Numbered from the stretch's first letter, positions 1 through 12,881 are shown. The stretch is 64,000 bases of DNA from Prostheceraeus crozeri (GCA_907163375.1 CAJQUW010006798.1:62001-126000); one strand, 5' to 3'. Notes: generated from the sequence alone by a model not told the origin. Translations and numbers: made by a program.

Positions 1-850
1 ATTCCCTGAAATGCTTGACAGCAAATACTAAGGCAAGTGCTTCCTTTTCTACTGTTGCGTAATGCTTCTCTGCTTTTTGTAAAACTCGACTTGCGTAAGC
101 AATCGGGTGATCGACACTATAGGCCATTTGACTAAGGACGCTACCAATTGCCCAGTTACTGGCATCGGTTTGTAAGTAGAATGGTTGCTCAAAATTCGGA
201 TAAATCAAGATGGGTGGAGATGTTAGAGCTTTTCGCATGAGGTTAAACGCTTCCTCATGGTGATCCGTCCAAACAAATTTTTCATCTTTCTTTATAAGGT
301 TAAATAGTGGCGCAACAATACGAGCAAAATCTTTTACGAATCTTCTATAATAGCTGCACATACCCAAAAATTGTCTCGTCTGTTTTACATTTTTTGGTCT
401 TGAATAATTGACAATTTTCTCAATATTGTCTTGTAATGGAGTAAGGCCTTGGCGCGACATGACATGTCCTAGAAAGCGAACTTCGCTCTTGGCAAACTCA
501 CATTTAGCAGGCTTTAGTTTTAGGTTATACTCAGTCAGACGTTTGAATATTATATCCAATTTTCGCAGATGGTCTTCAAAGGTTTTTGAGAAAATGATGA
601 TATCGTCGAGATATGTAATGCACTCGATGAATTGTAGTCCCGCTAAAACTAAGTCTAGAGCGGAAATAAATGTCGCGGGGCTATTACTGAGCCCAAAAGG
701 CATTCTTAAAAATTCATAATTTCCAAAACAAGTAGTAAACGCTGTCTTATGCCGATCCTCTTCCGCCACGTCAATATGCCAGTAACCAGATGCTAAGTCG
801 AAAGTGGAAAAATATCTGGCTTCATTTAGACAGTTGGTAATGGTTTCCAA
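1..850 (-). pseudogene. Ty3/Gypsy reverse transcriptase-RNase H fragment
   Basis: Read on the minus strand, this encodes the central and distal reverse transcriptase and the start of RNase H of a Ty3/Gypsy retrotransposon. Visible in order from about 835 downward are a FSTFDLASGYW block, an FGL-type block, the catalytic YLDD box near 603-614, the FLGH box, and an RNase H start of the type TDASNWAIGS near 140-170. It runs off the window at base 1. The N-terminal reverse transcriptase, protease and zinc knuckle that should lie between gag and this block are missing, because gag joins it directly around 840-860. I therefore read it as an internally deleted, non-autonomous copy. Family assignment is from motif order; the clade is not determined. 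Confidence 0.85.
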
Positions 851-1641
851 CTGTGGCAGTGGCTGGTGTTGTGAAAGGAGGCCTGAGGCCTATTATTTGA
901 TTCATATCTACGATTAACCGATGGCTCAAGAGTGGAAATTAGCTTGCCTACTCTCTCAGTCAGCACAAAGAGTTGTTTTGTGGCATTAACCGTACTGTCA
1001 TCTGCTAACACCTTCCTACGCATCTCCTCTTTCGAGGCTATGAGAATGGCAGCGTCTAACGAAGTCGGCTCGAAACGCAATAGCGGCTTCTTTAATGAGG
1101 GGGTAACCCCTGCTAAAAACGCTTCTAGTGCCAGCGTTTTCCGAACATCCTCATCATATGAATTATACGCCAATCTGGTTAGTTTTTGTATATCGGCCGC
1201 ATAACTGGCAACCGATTCACCTGGCTGTTGCTTCCTATGACGGAGTTGCATCGCGTTGTATCTGTTCATTTCTGGTGTATGCAATAAACGGTGGAGGTCT
1301 TCTATTAGGACGTCAATGTCGTCTTTCGAAGCTGCTGGTAAACTATTATAAATTTCTCTGGCATGGCCCGTCAAATAGATCGGTAGCATGGCTAGTTGCT
1401 GTTCCCTCTTCCAACCTAAGGCCTTCTCTACTAGCAAAAATTGAGTTGCGAATTCACCGAATTGATATTTCGGATCCTGAAGATCTCCCGAAAATGTCTT
1501 CAACGTTACACCGCTTGCTGCAGACGGTAAGGTTGGTCGTCGACTGTCTTCTATCTCGACTAAGGCATTACTGACATTCTCCATTCGATCAACCAGGTCT
1601 TCGACCGTTGCCATGAGTCGTCCTCTCGTGAGATAAGGCAC
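826..1641 (-). CDS. Gag-like polyprotein of the Ty3/Gypsy element, C-terminally truncated
   Basis: A 271-residue open frame that precedes the reverse transcriptase fragment on the same strand. It has the helical retrotransposon Gag capsid pattern: an FSGD segment, an AMLPIYLTGHA segment, and a QLRHRKQQPGESVASYAADI segment typical of the Gag domain C-terminal half. There is no CCHC zinc knuckle. The last residues run into the deletion junction and then a stop at 826. ATG codons lie at 1641 and a few residues downstream (MATVEDLV). The product would form the particle shell of the element; this copy is probably defective. Confidence 0.8.
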   Translation of the reverse strand: MPYLTRGRLMATVEDLVDRMENVSNALVEIEDSRRPTLPSAASGVTLKTFSGDLQDPKYQFGEFATQFLLVEKALGWKREQQLAMLPIYLTGHAREIYNSLPAASKDDIDVLIEDLHRLLHTPEMNRYNAMQLRHRKQQPGESVASYAADIQKLTRLAYNSYDEDVRKTLALEAFLAGVTPSLKKPLLRFEPTSLDAAILIASKEEMRRKVLADDSTVNATKQLFVLTERVGKLISTLEPSVNRRYESNNRPQASFHNTSHCHSWKPLPTV

Positions 1642-3136
1642 GTTGACTTAAATAAAAACGGGTCAGTCAATAAAGGATTAATCTGTGGGGAATCCCAGAC
1701 ACTCTTGCACAATTTTTAGCGTAAATTTTTTTATTAGTTAATCAGAGCTACGGTAATGTGTAAAGAGATGTCCTACAACATCAAAGTCGTATCGGTATAA
1801 TGTTATTTATTATACTGTATCACCGTATGTAGATTGCTACTGTATTACTGTATATTTTCAATGATGGACAGAGTAGGCCTACTCAGTATAGTATATAGGA
1901 AATTGTACTTTATTGAATGATACTACCGTACACGTTAAGAAATACTGTGATATGTAAGAATTGTTAATGAAGACAATACTACCGTACTGTAATAGTTTTA
2001 CTTGTAGAACAATTAACTGTACCGTGTGATAAATTATAGTACGTAGAATATATTTTAATGCACTGTTGTTACGTATCGCCTCAATTTCGAATTTGCCGAC
2101 ACTTATTTATATGGGCCCTTTAGATCTCGGATGACGGGACTCGCGCGCGAACGTCGATGTATTCGCTTCAATAGAGCCACCCACTTTTAATCTCTTAACA
2201 GGAAACCCGTGGAAGTACTACGCTCTTTTCTTCAGAGCCCCCCCACAAATTTATATACCGCGGTAATCTGGGAGGTACTACGCTCGTTTTCTTCGAGCCC
2301 TCCTCTCAATATATATTTCGAAGCTGTCGCTTTGGACAAACCACGAACTCACACACGTGGATGTACTACGCTTCCCTGAGCCACCCACTTTTACAAGAGA
2401 ACAGAAGGAATACTTTATATCTGTGAATTTAGCGCGCTTATCAAATTATGGCCGAAACTGACTAATATCTCACTTATAAACTCACTTAAATCTCTCTTCT
2501 TCGCATACGGAGCAGCTGCTTATGGATAAGACTGTAACGTGAATATACTTACCGGCACCGGGTCACCGAACTGATGTGAAGATTTTACGGAAGATCGAAG
2601 TAAAGAGGGGAAGATAAACGCTGTGGGAGCTCCACTGATGTAACTTAGTTTATTTATATGTTAGCACTCTGGAAATATTAATTCTATTACTACCGTCTCA
2701 ATCGCCTTTCCTCAACTATATTGCGCTTCCAGCAATCACACGTTCACGTTTACCTTTCCCAGAGTTAGTGTCACCCACTAAGGCTTAAGCTGGATTTCCA
2801 TTAACGACGACCAGACGCCGAGCTGCTTTACCGTCCTTCTATTCTCTCTTCTAATTGGTCTAATCAAAATAGTGATGTCAGGCATTAACGTCGTCGCCCA
2901 ACAGCAGAAATGCGTGTTTCCATTGATCGTTCTATTGAACTTCAACGCTTCCTACTTCAGCAGCCGTGCGGCCTGCATCTGTGCACGCCGCTCTGATATT
3001 CGCTAGCGTTGCAGCTCAGCGACGATGGGTTATTTTGGTATCAAGAAAACATTGTCATTGGCTGAAAGGAATCGACATACTTTCCGAGGACAAATGACAA
3101 TCCTGAACGTTAGATTTGTCTGCATTTTTATCAGAG
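1642..3136. other. Non-coding; probable Gypsy leader/LTR region
   Basis: No convincing gene. It lies upstream of the minus-strand gag, where the 5' LTR and leader of that element should be. Homopurine/pyrimidine-rich and AT-rich stretches are present, but I cannot place LTR ends because the partner LTR is outside the window. A short degenerate repeat at about 2146-2395 is listed separately. Confidence 0.4.
2146..2395. repeat. Four degenerate copies of a roughly 60-80 bp repeat
   Basis: Four spaced copies of a unit with a core like GGAnGTACTACGCTC followed by a short T/C stretch and GAGCC plus a C-rich tail (starting near 2146, 2208, 2268 and 2357). The copies differ in length. They may be part of the LTR of the adjacent Gypsy element. 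Confidence 0.6.
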
Positions 3137-3726
3137 ATGGTCAACGGCGTACCTGACGACAAGGTCGAGTGGTTGATTGAATTAATAAGAGAAAGACCAC
3201 ATTTATACAATCCAAATTCCAATAATTATAAAGACACGTTTATGAAGGAGAATACTTGGACTGAAATATCCCAAAAGCTCGACAATTTACCAGTGGAAAT
3301 CATTAAAAAGAAGTGGAAAACATTGCGTGATACATTCGCCCGGAATTACATGAAGGCTAGATCTGACAAAAGCGGTAGTAGTGCAGCAAAGACGTCTGGT
3401 CAGAAATGGCAATTTTATGATATACTGTTCTTCTTAAGTGATTGTCTGAGACCTCGCAAAACCACTACAAACGTATGCATTGTCGACAGCGCTTTGATGA
3501 TCTATCTGTTGAGAACAATTCATCTGACGACGATTCTACAAATCAGACGACTTATCTTCAAACGCAGGCAAGTGCTGGTCCTCCATTGAAGAGGAAGAAA
3601 GTCGTAAGACAACTTGATCAAGTTGAAGAAGAGATTCACTCAACCATGAAAAATCTTCGTGAAGCTGAAGATATAAACGAATCCTTCGGTAAAATGATTG
3701 CTATGGAACTGAACCTAAGAGAATAA
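3137..3726 (+). pseudogene. MADF-domain (MADF/BESS-type) DNA-binding protein, frameshifted
   Basis: From ATG 3137 the frame encodes a MADF domain: VEWLIELIRERPHLYNP, then W-x-EIS, then a KKKWKTLRDTFAR segment, followed by WQFYDILFFL. MADF proteins are Myb/SANT-like DNA-binding factors found as host regulators and as accessory genes of PIF/Harbinger transposons. After about residue 115 the reading continues better in another frame (about 3445-3726), with an acidic linker, a PPLKRKK basic patch and a short helical tail resembling a BESS region. A single indel near 3440-3460 therefore splits the gene. No flanking inverted repeats were recognised, so host gene versus transposon accessory is open. 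Confidence 0.65.
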
Positions 3727-4408
3727 GAGAGTTACCTAAGGAAAAACAAGCTAGTGCACGCTTTCAATTATTTGAAGCTCTTTCAAAGATCCGTGAATCG
3801 TCTTTGTAAATTGGTAAATTTTTGAATTTGTTGAACTTCCTTTGTGGTATTTTTACATTTTTAAGTCAAATATTTCATTGTAATTTTGTAATCGCGGTTT
3901 GTATTAGGCCTATATTATATTCTGTTAATAGAAGTTGACGTTTTTCCTAAAACTGAAAATTTTGAAATAGCCTCATTTTTAAAAAATTATGCGTAAAGTG
4001 TATACGTATTAAAGTAATATAATTACATGATACTTAGTAACTTTTGACTCTACTTTATAATTAGTATAATTAGAAAATGCATTTTGGACTCAAATAGATT
4101 AGATCTGAATAGATTCAGTTTGTAATTTTTTATTAGTTGAGGCTATGAACCTGTTTATTCAAAGATATTATTTATAATGACTTGACACGAATTTGAATAA
4201 CATGAAATAAACAACACGAAATTGACTATACAAAATTATTATGATAGAATTCCACAGAGGGAGTTGTGTGATCAATACTCATCAGTCTTCATGTGAATAT
4301 TTTTTCTTCCAAATTGATAGTGCTGCACTAAATTGCTGTATCACCTCTCTCATCTTTATCAATTTTTTTCAGAGAAACTGCTGAACGAATATTCTTGAAA
4401 CTTATCAT

Positions 4409-4474
4409 CATAGACATCGGATTACATTATTAGGTTATTACATTATTACCTAATAATGTTATCCGATGTCTATG
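4409..4474. repeat. Near-perfect palindrome, 27-bp arms
   Basis: The left arm 4409-4435 and right arm 4448-4474 are reverse complements with one mismatch, separated by 12 nt. It can form a long hairpin. There is no coding context; it could be the remnant of a foldback element or a MITE end. Confidence 0.85.
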
Positions 4475-6869
4475 CTTATCATATAGTATCAGTGAATTGT
4501 GCTTTTGCATCATGTGCCATTTCCAAGGCTTTTTGTCGCATTGCACACCGTACAGCCGACAAGATAACAATGTCGCCCCATTGCCGTAATGCTTTTATTG
4601 CCACGATAAGGACCGTACTAAAATGGGTTCAAATTTAGGCATCTATTTCTCATGTAGCCCTTTTAAACAATTAAATATCTTTCGTATACACATTGGGAAT
4701 TTAATAAATGCGGAGTTACAACTCTACCTAATATAGCTACTCTATGGCGGCGCCCCTTTGTGGTCTTTGTGCAGTCTTCTGCCATCATCGATCAATGGAT
4801 TTCCAAGGCTCCAGTAAGTTGGAGCTCATTATGATCCATCAAAATAAGTATGGAGGGGAGCTTCATCGAGCAGCTGAAATGACTATCGACCAACTACATG
4901 CTGCAAACCAGTCATTCTAACAAAGTCATTCACTAACAAACGGTACAAAAAGTATCCCCGTGGATCAATCAAAAAGGAGCTCTGTAATTCTTTTGCGCCG
5001 AGATCTACGCAGTTTTTGACAATTACATGGATAGGGAGGAAAATAGAAAAAGAAAAAATAAAACTAATTGCAGAACTTTGGATACTGCCACTTTTTGTTG
5101 AAAGATGCGAAGTTTTAGAGTACTCCATTTAATTATATGAACTTTCTAAAGAAAATACGAAAATCTGTTTCAAATTTTCCGAGAACCTTTCTCTTCCACG
5201 TGGTGGACTAAACACTACACGATCGTGTGACTTAGAATGTGAATTATTGAGAAAATTGCCATTCAACTGGCATGAATCAATTTTATCACCATGCTCTGTT
5301 TAAATTGAATTCCCAAGGCTGTTTACACCCCTGCATATTCTCCTACAGTGGTCGCATGTAGGGTACTACGCGGCATAGATGAGCATAAGAAATTCATTTA
5401 CGTGGTAATGTGCATTATGTCGGAGGAGGAAGGCGGATGTTGGAAGGCAATTCAGAGAACTTGTAAAAACAGCATCCGTCACCAATAGGAACAACTCTTT
5501 TATCTCAGCACTCTTCACGACGAAGACAGCAGGCCCACTTCCATGGCGACTTCATCAGCTTATGAAGCCAAGCTTCTTTGCAAGGAATTTACGAACAATT
5601 CATCATTGGACGATGGAGGTCAAATTCCACCTCTAATGCCTGCACGCACTGATGATTCAGTCAGTCCGAAACGGCATAACGATCATCGCAGGCATCGATT
5701 GGTATAAGTTTAGTGATTAGCTTGCGTGGTTCCAGTTCCAAAGACGGGTTATGACTGATCTCTCCCATCTAGTTACCGTCCTATCAGCCATCTATCAATT
5801 AAGTGATGGCCGCAAACGTGAGCTTCATGACTATAGGCTGCACTCGTAATCGAAAACGCACTCCCTTAAATTTCTGCAAATCCGTTTGTAAAAGAAAAAA
5901 ACTAGTTTTTACCACGTTTCGGGTCCAGACCCTTCTTCACAGAGAGCTGGCCTTCTATCAATTGCTTGGAGGATTTTGAAGCAGTGATGAACCATGTTGA
6001 CTTCTCCAAAATCATGTCAGAAAACAGTATGGCTTCAGACAGTCTCGATCAACCGCAGATCTTCTTTCATATGTCAATTAAACATGGGGTCCGAAGTCGT
6101 GTTCTTAATACAAGGTGTTCGCGCTCCCTGAAAATTCTGGAAGCCACTTGAAAAATGAAGTTTAGCCTGGAAATCCTGGGAAACTCCTGGAAAATGAAAT
6201 TGTAGCCTGAAAATCCTGGTATACACCTGTTAAATTTTGAGACTGATAAACACATTTTCAAACAATTTTACGCCATCTTTCAATCTTTTTTTCGTCCATA
6301 ACATTTTTATTTCATGGTATGCATTCATATGTATTCCTTGGGCATAGAACTTTCCCGGAATTTTCAGTATAACAGAGGATCGGTCATCCGATGGCTTCGA
6401 AATGATGAGAAAACCTGACTACGTACCAATTTAATAGTGTGTTCATGCAGACCGATTCACGTATTCATTTTAGGAGAATGATGTCTGGCTAGGACTTACT
6501 TAAAAGTACAGGCCGATTAGAGTTTGCCTGTAGGAATTCCGCATGCCAGTGCATTATTATGAGCATATTCGCAACTTAGTTGGCTTCCTCAGCGAACGGA
6601 CGCATTTTCGCACTCCTCCGTTAGGAATTTACACTAAAGACTTCATCTAACATGTCCAACCACGAATACTTCTTGATTTTTACATTACCGGAATCCTCGT
6701 CATTTGGCCTGTTTCTCTACATAGCCTATTTTCCTCGTTGTCATCGACCTATCATGATAATAGGATTTATCCTCTTTGTTCTAGTCACCGCTAACTTACA
6801 CACGGTCTGACCTACTTCGCTTACGCAACAATTTTACCATCAGCAGAACAGTTAGAAGGAAACTGGTAT
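4475..6869. other. Non-coding, decayed repeat-rich sequence
   Basis: No gene supported. A CCTGGAAA-rich low-complexity patch sits at about 6140-6240. A stretch near 5905-5945 (CCACGTTTCGGGTCCAGACC and neighbours) resembles sequence near the ends of Penelope-like or LINE elements. Otherwise nothing is recognised. Confidence 0.4.
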
Positions 6870-7339
6870 TACAACTTGCTACAGCTCCCGCCAGCAGCAG
6901 CTCCTCTTCATGTATTGCCCTGTACCCATCCAACTCCTCATGGCTTGCCCAGACCAGCGCCGAATCCTCGTGAAAATCGACCTCTTAAACGCGAATCTCG
7001 TCGCGTCACTCTCCCTGCGTCTTCATTACTCATGTTTAATGCGTGTGCGTTGTTTAACAAGATTGACGATCTGCGAATCAGAGCCGCGAAATTCAACAGT
7101 GATCTGATCTGTGTGACCGAGTCTTGGATGAGTGATTTGGTAACGCATGACGGCATCTGTGTCCCCGGCTACGATGTCATCCGACAAGACTGGTACTCAA
7201 ACGGTGGGGTGCAATATTGTATTATAGAACCTCTTCTTCTGTTAGGATAGTCAGCAACTTAGTTCTTGATAACATTAAGTCTAACATTTTATGCTGTTAT
7301 ATTGATAACCTTGATGTAACTATTGCAATAGTATATCAT
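6870..7339 (+). pseudogene. LINE (CR1/Jockey-like) endonuclease, N-terminal part
   Basis: The frame around 7030-7330 encodes the beginning of an apurinic-type retrotransposon endonuclease: an N-A-x-x-L-x-NKIDDL start, DLICVTESWM, a GYDVIRQDW block and a GGV block, then a VTIAIVYH segment just before the break. The reading is interrupted at 7340 by an inserted terminal-inverted-repeat element and resumes at 9314. Several frameshifts show it is dead. The product would nick target DNA for reverse transcription. Confidence 0.75.
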
Positions 7340-9313
7340 GGGCAAATCCAAAAAAACTCCTAATTCATTGTCTTTGGTCAATCAGAGACATGCCATGGCT
7401 TAATTTTCTTAGAACAACACATTGAACTTTAAGTTGATGCTAGATCCACCAAATCCATGTGCATTTCAGATGCAGTTGTCATTAACTTTTGATATTGACG
7501 TGCTCAAAGTTCGAAAATGGTGCAAATTCGTATGTCCACAGCTTCGAGTACTAAGTCTCGGCGTGCAAATAGTCATTGTTACTATCGAGTTAGAGATTAC
7601 CAAGATGCGTTAAAATCCTGTTAAAGACACGTAGTTATCCGAAATATTTTTAATTCGGAGCATGGATATCAAAAATTTTTACGAAATTTGATGACATGTG
7701 GCTGTCCACAGTTTCAAATGTCACATAACCGACGGATAAATATCAATGATATCAATAGCTAGAAAGCTTCATTTTGATGCTCAGATGCGTGGATGCATCC
7801 ACAGAATAATATATTGTCACATCAATGTCGCTAACTGATGATTTACTGAAAAAAATTATATTTTATGTAAAAAATCCAAACTTGCTGAGCACAAAATGTC
7901 ACATGACCGACGCCAATGTTGTAGAGATTATTGAACAAGATAGACCACTTTTGAATCATGCGTGCTAGTAGCCCTACTTTATGCGTAACTAATGACAGTA
8001 GAACTTTCAGTCTCACTATTTTCTTTTCGTACTAAATTGTTTGATAATAGCACAAACTGTCACATGATCGACGCCATCGGTTATGTGAAAAGAATTCAGT
8101 GGAAAAATGTTATCGCAGGCTGACCACCTCATACAAATATTTCAGTTCCTCCAATGAATACATCAATCTTCATCTGCATTTTTAAGTTGTTTCAATTGAG
8201 TTTCAGGACAGAACTTGTACGCACGAAATTTTGGTGCAACACAAAGTTTTCCACTAATGTACATTTTGTCGCGAAATTAGGATGTTCATTTAATCTCCAA
8301 TGCTTGTGGTATTCCAGATAACTTTTTCATACCTTCGCGATTCTCATCGCATTTTGTGACTCAGAAGGCTTATGTTCCTATGAGCTTTAAACATGTAAAA
8401 TAATTTTGCTTTCATAAGAGACATGCAGTACATGTAGGCCTACAGTAGCATAACACATGCACGCCCCACAATAAGTCTATAACACATGTGCTACTTCTAC
8501 ATGTATGTTTATACAGTGTAGGCATGCAATGCAAGATATAATGTGTAGGCACGTATAGGCTTATCTTTTTCAAGTTATGATAGTATTAACTTCAGCATGT
8601 ATGTATAATAGTGTTGCCGGCATACAATACTTAAAATTACATTACATGTAGGTCTACAATTTTGTATTATGTAATTGATATAAGAAATATTGCGAACTGT
8701 TGAGGGCCTTCACACTCATTTTTGCTTTTCCTGACCGTTGAAATCATTTTCTCATAAAGTTTAATTGCAGAATCATTAATCAGATGGTATTTTCTCTTTC
8801 ATCTTTATACAGGTCTAATTTCATATATATGATACGATGCATATAGAGCACTGTTCACAACAGCAACGACATGCACAAAAAAGAATGATATTGAATCATT
8901 GGTCTTACACAATCGGCATGCTGGTATATTAGGCCTATATGAACTTTAGATGACCATCTTAGATAATGTAATAATATTTGAGCAAGATGAGCTGTAATAT
9001 TGGAGTAATATCATCTCATGTAATTCATTACATAATATTGCATTGGAATTCCACGTCATTCGTTGAATGCCTGCATCGTTGTCGCATAACCAACGCCATG
9101 TGTCACATAACCGACGCCACTTAACACTTAACCGACGCCATGATTTCAAACATGGTGATTTTTAACGAGTTAAACACAAATGTTGTGGTTCTCACATAAT
9201 TAAGATTGATCTATGATGGAACACATCATTTGATGTAACATTTAATGAAATCCGGGACAAAATTTTCTAAGACAAAAATTGCATCAAAATTAGGAGTTTT
9301 TTTGGATTTGCCC
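7340..9313. mobile_element. Non-autonomous DNA transposon with 26-bp perfect TIRs, inserted in a LINE
   Basis: The ends are exact 26-bp inverted repeats beginning GGGCAAATCCAAAAAAACTC (7340-7365 and 9288-9313), flanked by TCAT on both sides (7336-7339, 9314-9317), so it made a 4-bp target duplication. It interrupts a LINE endonuclease whose reading resumes beyond it. The 1,974-bp interior has no transposase. It contains at least six same-strand copies of a TGTCACATAACCGACGCC-like motif (7719, 7897, 8058, 9080, 9101, 9124). The superfamily is not identified. Confidence 0.85.
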
Positions 9314-11500
9314 TCATCCGTATGGGCTCTGTTTCAGCCCATTCAACTGTTGTTGATCATTTGCAAGCTTTATATGACAACTCTAAATCTAGTCATTTTC
9401 TCATTGCTGGGGATGTCAATGATTTACGTCATTCATTGTTAAATTTTTGTTCCTATAACGATCTTGAACAAATTGTGAGACAACCAATCCGTGGTACGAA
9501 TATATTAGATGTCATCGTCACTAATCAGTCCTTCAAATATGATGTTCAGTTGTGTATAGTACCCTTAAATCGTTCAGATCACAAGGGTATTTTGTGAAGA
9601 ACGCTACTGACTCACGAAAAACTATAACAACAAAAATTGTTATTCGTTCATGTACTCCCTCCTCCCATGCCATATGTCATTCTGTTCTCGGTTCGCAAGA
9701 TTGGTACACCATCTTCGACACTGATGATGTCAACACAATGGTGTACATCTTTCAAATGTTTTTGAATTACTGTTACGAATCCTGCTTCCCCGAAAAGACT
9801 GTCCGAATGAGATCCTGTGACCCTGCGTGGCTTTCACCATCCCTGAAAGTACTTTCGGATGCACGGGATCGAGCGCTTTCTCGTGGGAACTACGCAAAAT
9901 TCTTGAAACTTCGTGAGAAATTTATATCTGAATTAGCGAAAGAAACAAGATATTCTGATAGTCTGCGTTCCTCAGTGTCGTTATCTGATAAATGGAAACT
10001 ATCAATGCTCAACGAAAGTGCCGCGTCTCGAACAGCCAGATTCATGACAGTATCGCTCACAAACTCATTGATGAGTTTGCTCAACATCTCTCTACAAACG
10101 ACATTCATTTGGTTCAGAAGGTGTTTCTCGCAGCACTGAAGCATCAAATGGTTTATCTGTTACTGTTAGTGAGACTACAGTTATGAATTTGATTCTGAAA
10201 TGCAAATCGAACACCTCAGGACCTGATGGAGTTCCCGGTTATTTTTATCGTGCATTCGCAGATGTCCTTGCAAAACCTTTGGCAGTGATCTGCAATAAAG
10301 CACTGGAGACTTCTGTTTTTCCAACTTTGTGGAAACAGCGAACATTATTCCTATTCCGAACAGGATCCTCGAAATTCTTATTCGTGATTGTGTTATTCTA
10401 CCATCCGCCATCTCACAAATTGATTCACGACAATTTGCTTTTGTTCCGGGTAGTTTTGGAGGGAGCAGGAATGCTGTATTGTCTATTCTTCTAGGCCCCA
10501 TTCAACATATAATAGCGGGTCCTGAAAACATCGTGAACATGCTTGCAATAGATTTTAAGAAGGCATTCGATTCTGTTAGTCACTTGAAGCTTTTTCAAAC
10601 TATTGAACGCGATTTCAGCCTTGATTTCAGTATAATAGAAAGTTTTCTTACTGACCGTGTACAAAGGGTAGCATGTAAAACTACGACAACTCCATGGAAG
10701 AAAGTTACAAGTGGCGTCCCTCAGGGCTCAATCTTAGGGCCAATCTTATTCGTCCTTTTCATTAATGATGTGCCAACTTTCGATTGCACGTTTTTACTAC
10801 TTATGCCGACGATATTACCCTCCTACACCTAGATTCATGTAAATCTGTTGATGATTATGACCCTTCAGGGTTCCAACATATCATCAGTATATTTCACCGT
10901 TTGGTGCATTGATAAAATGCTCCAGATCAATGCAAATAAGACCAAAGTGCTGTGTCTAAATCGTCGAACTGGTATTTTGATACCAGTTAGCATTGACAAT
11001 ATTGTTATTGAGCAAGTTGAATGTGCTAGGATTCTAGGGATGAACTTTACATCTGACCTTCAATGGGATTATCAGTTTTCTCATCTACATAAGAAGATGT
11101 GTCGTAGCATGTCGTTTGTAAAAAGACTTAAGACAAACTCTAACCACTCGGATATTACCTGGCAAGCATATTTAGGTCTTGTGTTTTGCCATCTGTCATA
11201 TTGCTGGCCAATCATGTGTGATATCAGTTGCAAATTTTTTAAGAAATTTGAACAGATTGACCGTTTAGCAATGGAATGGGCTAATGTGAAGAATATTTCC
11301 GGTTGAGAATCAGATTGGATAAGTCATGCAAAAAACTTATTTCTAACATCTCGAAATCCAAATCAGCGCATCCTCTGTGCCAATTTTTTATTGTTAGTGA
11401 TAATTTGAATAATGTTTGGCGAAAACTAATCCTTTTGCCTCTACAACACAGGTCTTCTTTGTATAATAAGTCTTTTATCAAATACTATTGTTTCTCGTGA
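9314..11500 (+). pseudogene. LINE (CR1/Jockey-like) endonuclease C-terminus and reverse transcriptase
   Basis: Continuation of the split LINE. About 9320-9600 encodes the endonuclease C-terminus (a GDVND block, RGTNILDVIVTN, SDH). About 9780-10180 is the linker. About 10183-10830 carries the reverse transcriptase (SGPDGVPGYFYR; AIDFKKAFDSV; TSGVPQGSILGPILF), and a YADD box is recoverable near 10800 but shifted out of frame. 10848-11306 holds the thumb region (QINANKTKVL, CARILGMNF). At least four frameshifts separate the parts. It would replicate by target-primed reverse transcription; this copy is inactive. Confidence 0.8.
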
Positions 11501-12881
11501 TTTCTTTTATGTAAGAGTTTTCTCACATACCGCTCTCGTATTGACCTCAATAAAGTGACTATTATTTTAATGATTGCGGCGCTTGGTACACGCGATCATC
11601 AGAAATGCGGGCGCTTTGTACATTATAACAATGATCAGGGCTCTCTGTACAAAATTCAAGAAAATAGGACGTTTGGTGCAAAATTTTTTGGCTCTGATTA
11701 CAAATTCATTTATATATTAGCAAACATACATGTACGAGAACCAAAATGCATAAAACAGAATGAAATTCCAATATGGGCGCTTAGTACAGTAAGTGCACCA
11801 AGCGCCCTCATCGAAAATATTTTTTGTTCTTATTACATACTCATTTATTTAGTAATGAACAGGTATGTGATAGCACTAAAACGCATGCAATAAAATTCGA
11901 ATGTATTTAAATTTTGAATTTTCAATAAGGGCGCTTGGTGCAGTAGGGGTACCTAGTGTCTTTATTAAAATGTTCAAAACAGCTACAATATATAAAATAT
12001 TCTATCTTATGATTTTCTGCAATTCTGATATAGATTCTTTTATCAAATAAGGCTAACTCAAATCATATTTTGCGACAAGTGTTGAAGAAAAAAATAATGG
12101 TGCCTATAACCTGAGCTGCAAGCCTTTTGAAAGTAAAATATCAATGTTTGTCTTAGACCGTGTTTTTTGTAATTACATTAAAATTTGATTTTGTTTGGTC
12201 AAATCCAATAATGTATCTACTCTTGATTTATCCATCAACAATAATGCATCACGTGATGAAATATTAAGTTTACTTGTTATGTCGATGATATTGAACTTAA
12301 TAAAGATGCTTTCTATGCAGCATTTCTAAAGTGATCGATACAATGTGTATATTTCATCTTACACTTTATATGGTTCTCATGACTCAAACGATGAGATTAT
12401 CAAAGAAAAGACATGTTACATGTGTAAGTATGACAAACTTCTAATATACAATTAAACCAAGCATTCGTAGCAGAAGAATAAAAAAAGTGCATCATTCTAT
12501 GTGTCAATTTGAGACGCGAATTCGTCCGAGTCGCTGAACTGGTAATCTGACATCGCGAAATGAGCCTACGAATTCTAGGAATATGCCTTTAATAGTTTTA
12601 GTTTAGTACATCGCTCCTCATTGTTTTCAATTAGTTGCTACTAGCTGTCACGTTTGCCAGTATGCATTGATTCACCTTGATGAAATCACTGTCACCATGA
12701 CGAGTCATTTCTATTTTTATATGATGGCACCATTAACCACTGTCATTGCTGCTAGCATGCGGAAAATTTCCAATGCGATGAATCTTGCAAAAATAAATTT
12801 GGTTTAATGCGAATAGTTAACACGGATAAGCGAGAAACTTTTCTACAGTAAACTTTTTTATATTTTATTGAAAGTGTACAG
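11501..12881. other. Non-coding; GCGCTTGGTAC-type diverged repeats
   Basis: No gene. Between about 11575 and 11965 there are repeated variants of GGGCGCTTGGTACAG, and more copies lie at about 17620-17875. These flank the Copia element, so it inserted into this repeat-bearing stretch. The rest is AT-rich sequence with nothing recognised. Confidence 0.5.

Noticed and set aside
6140-6240. Short frames over CCTGGAAA-rich sequence (also 18550-18670 and 46180-46260)
   Set aside because: Simple repeat composition; no coding pattern.
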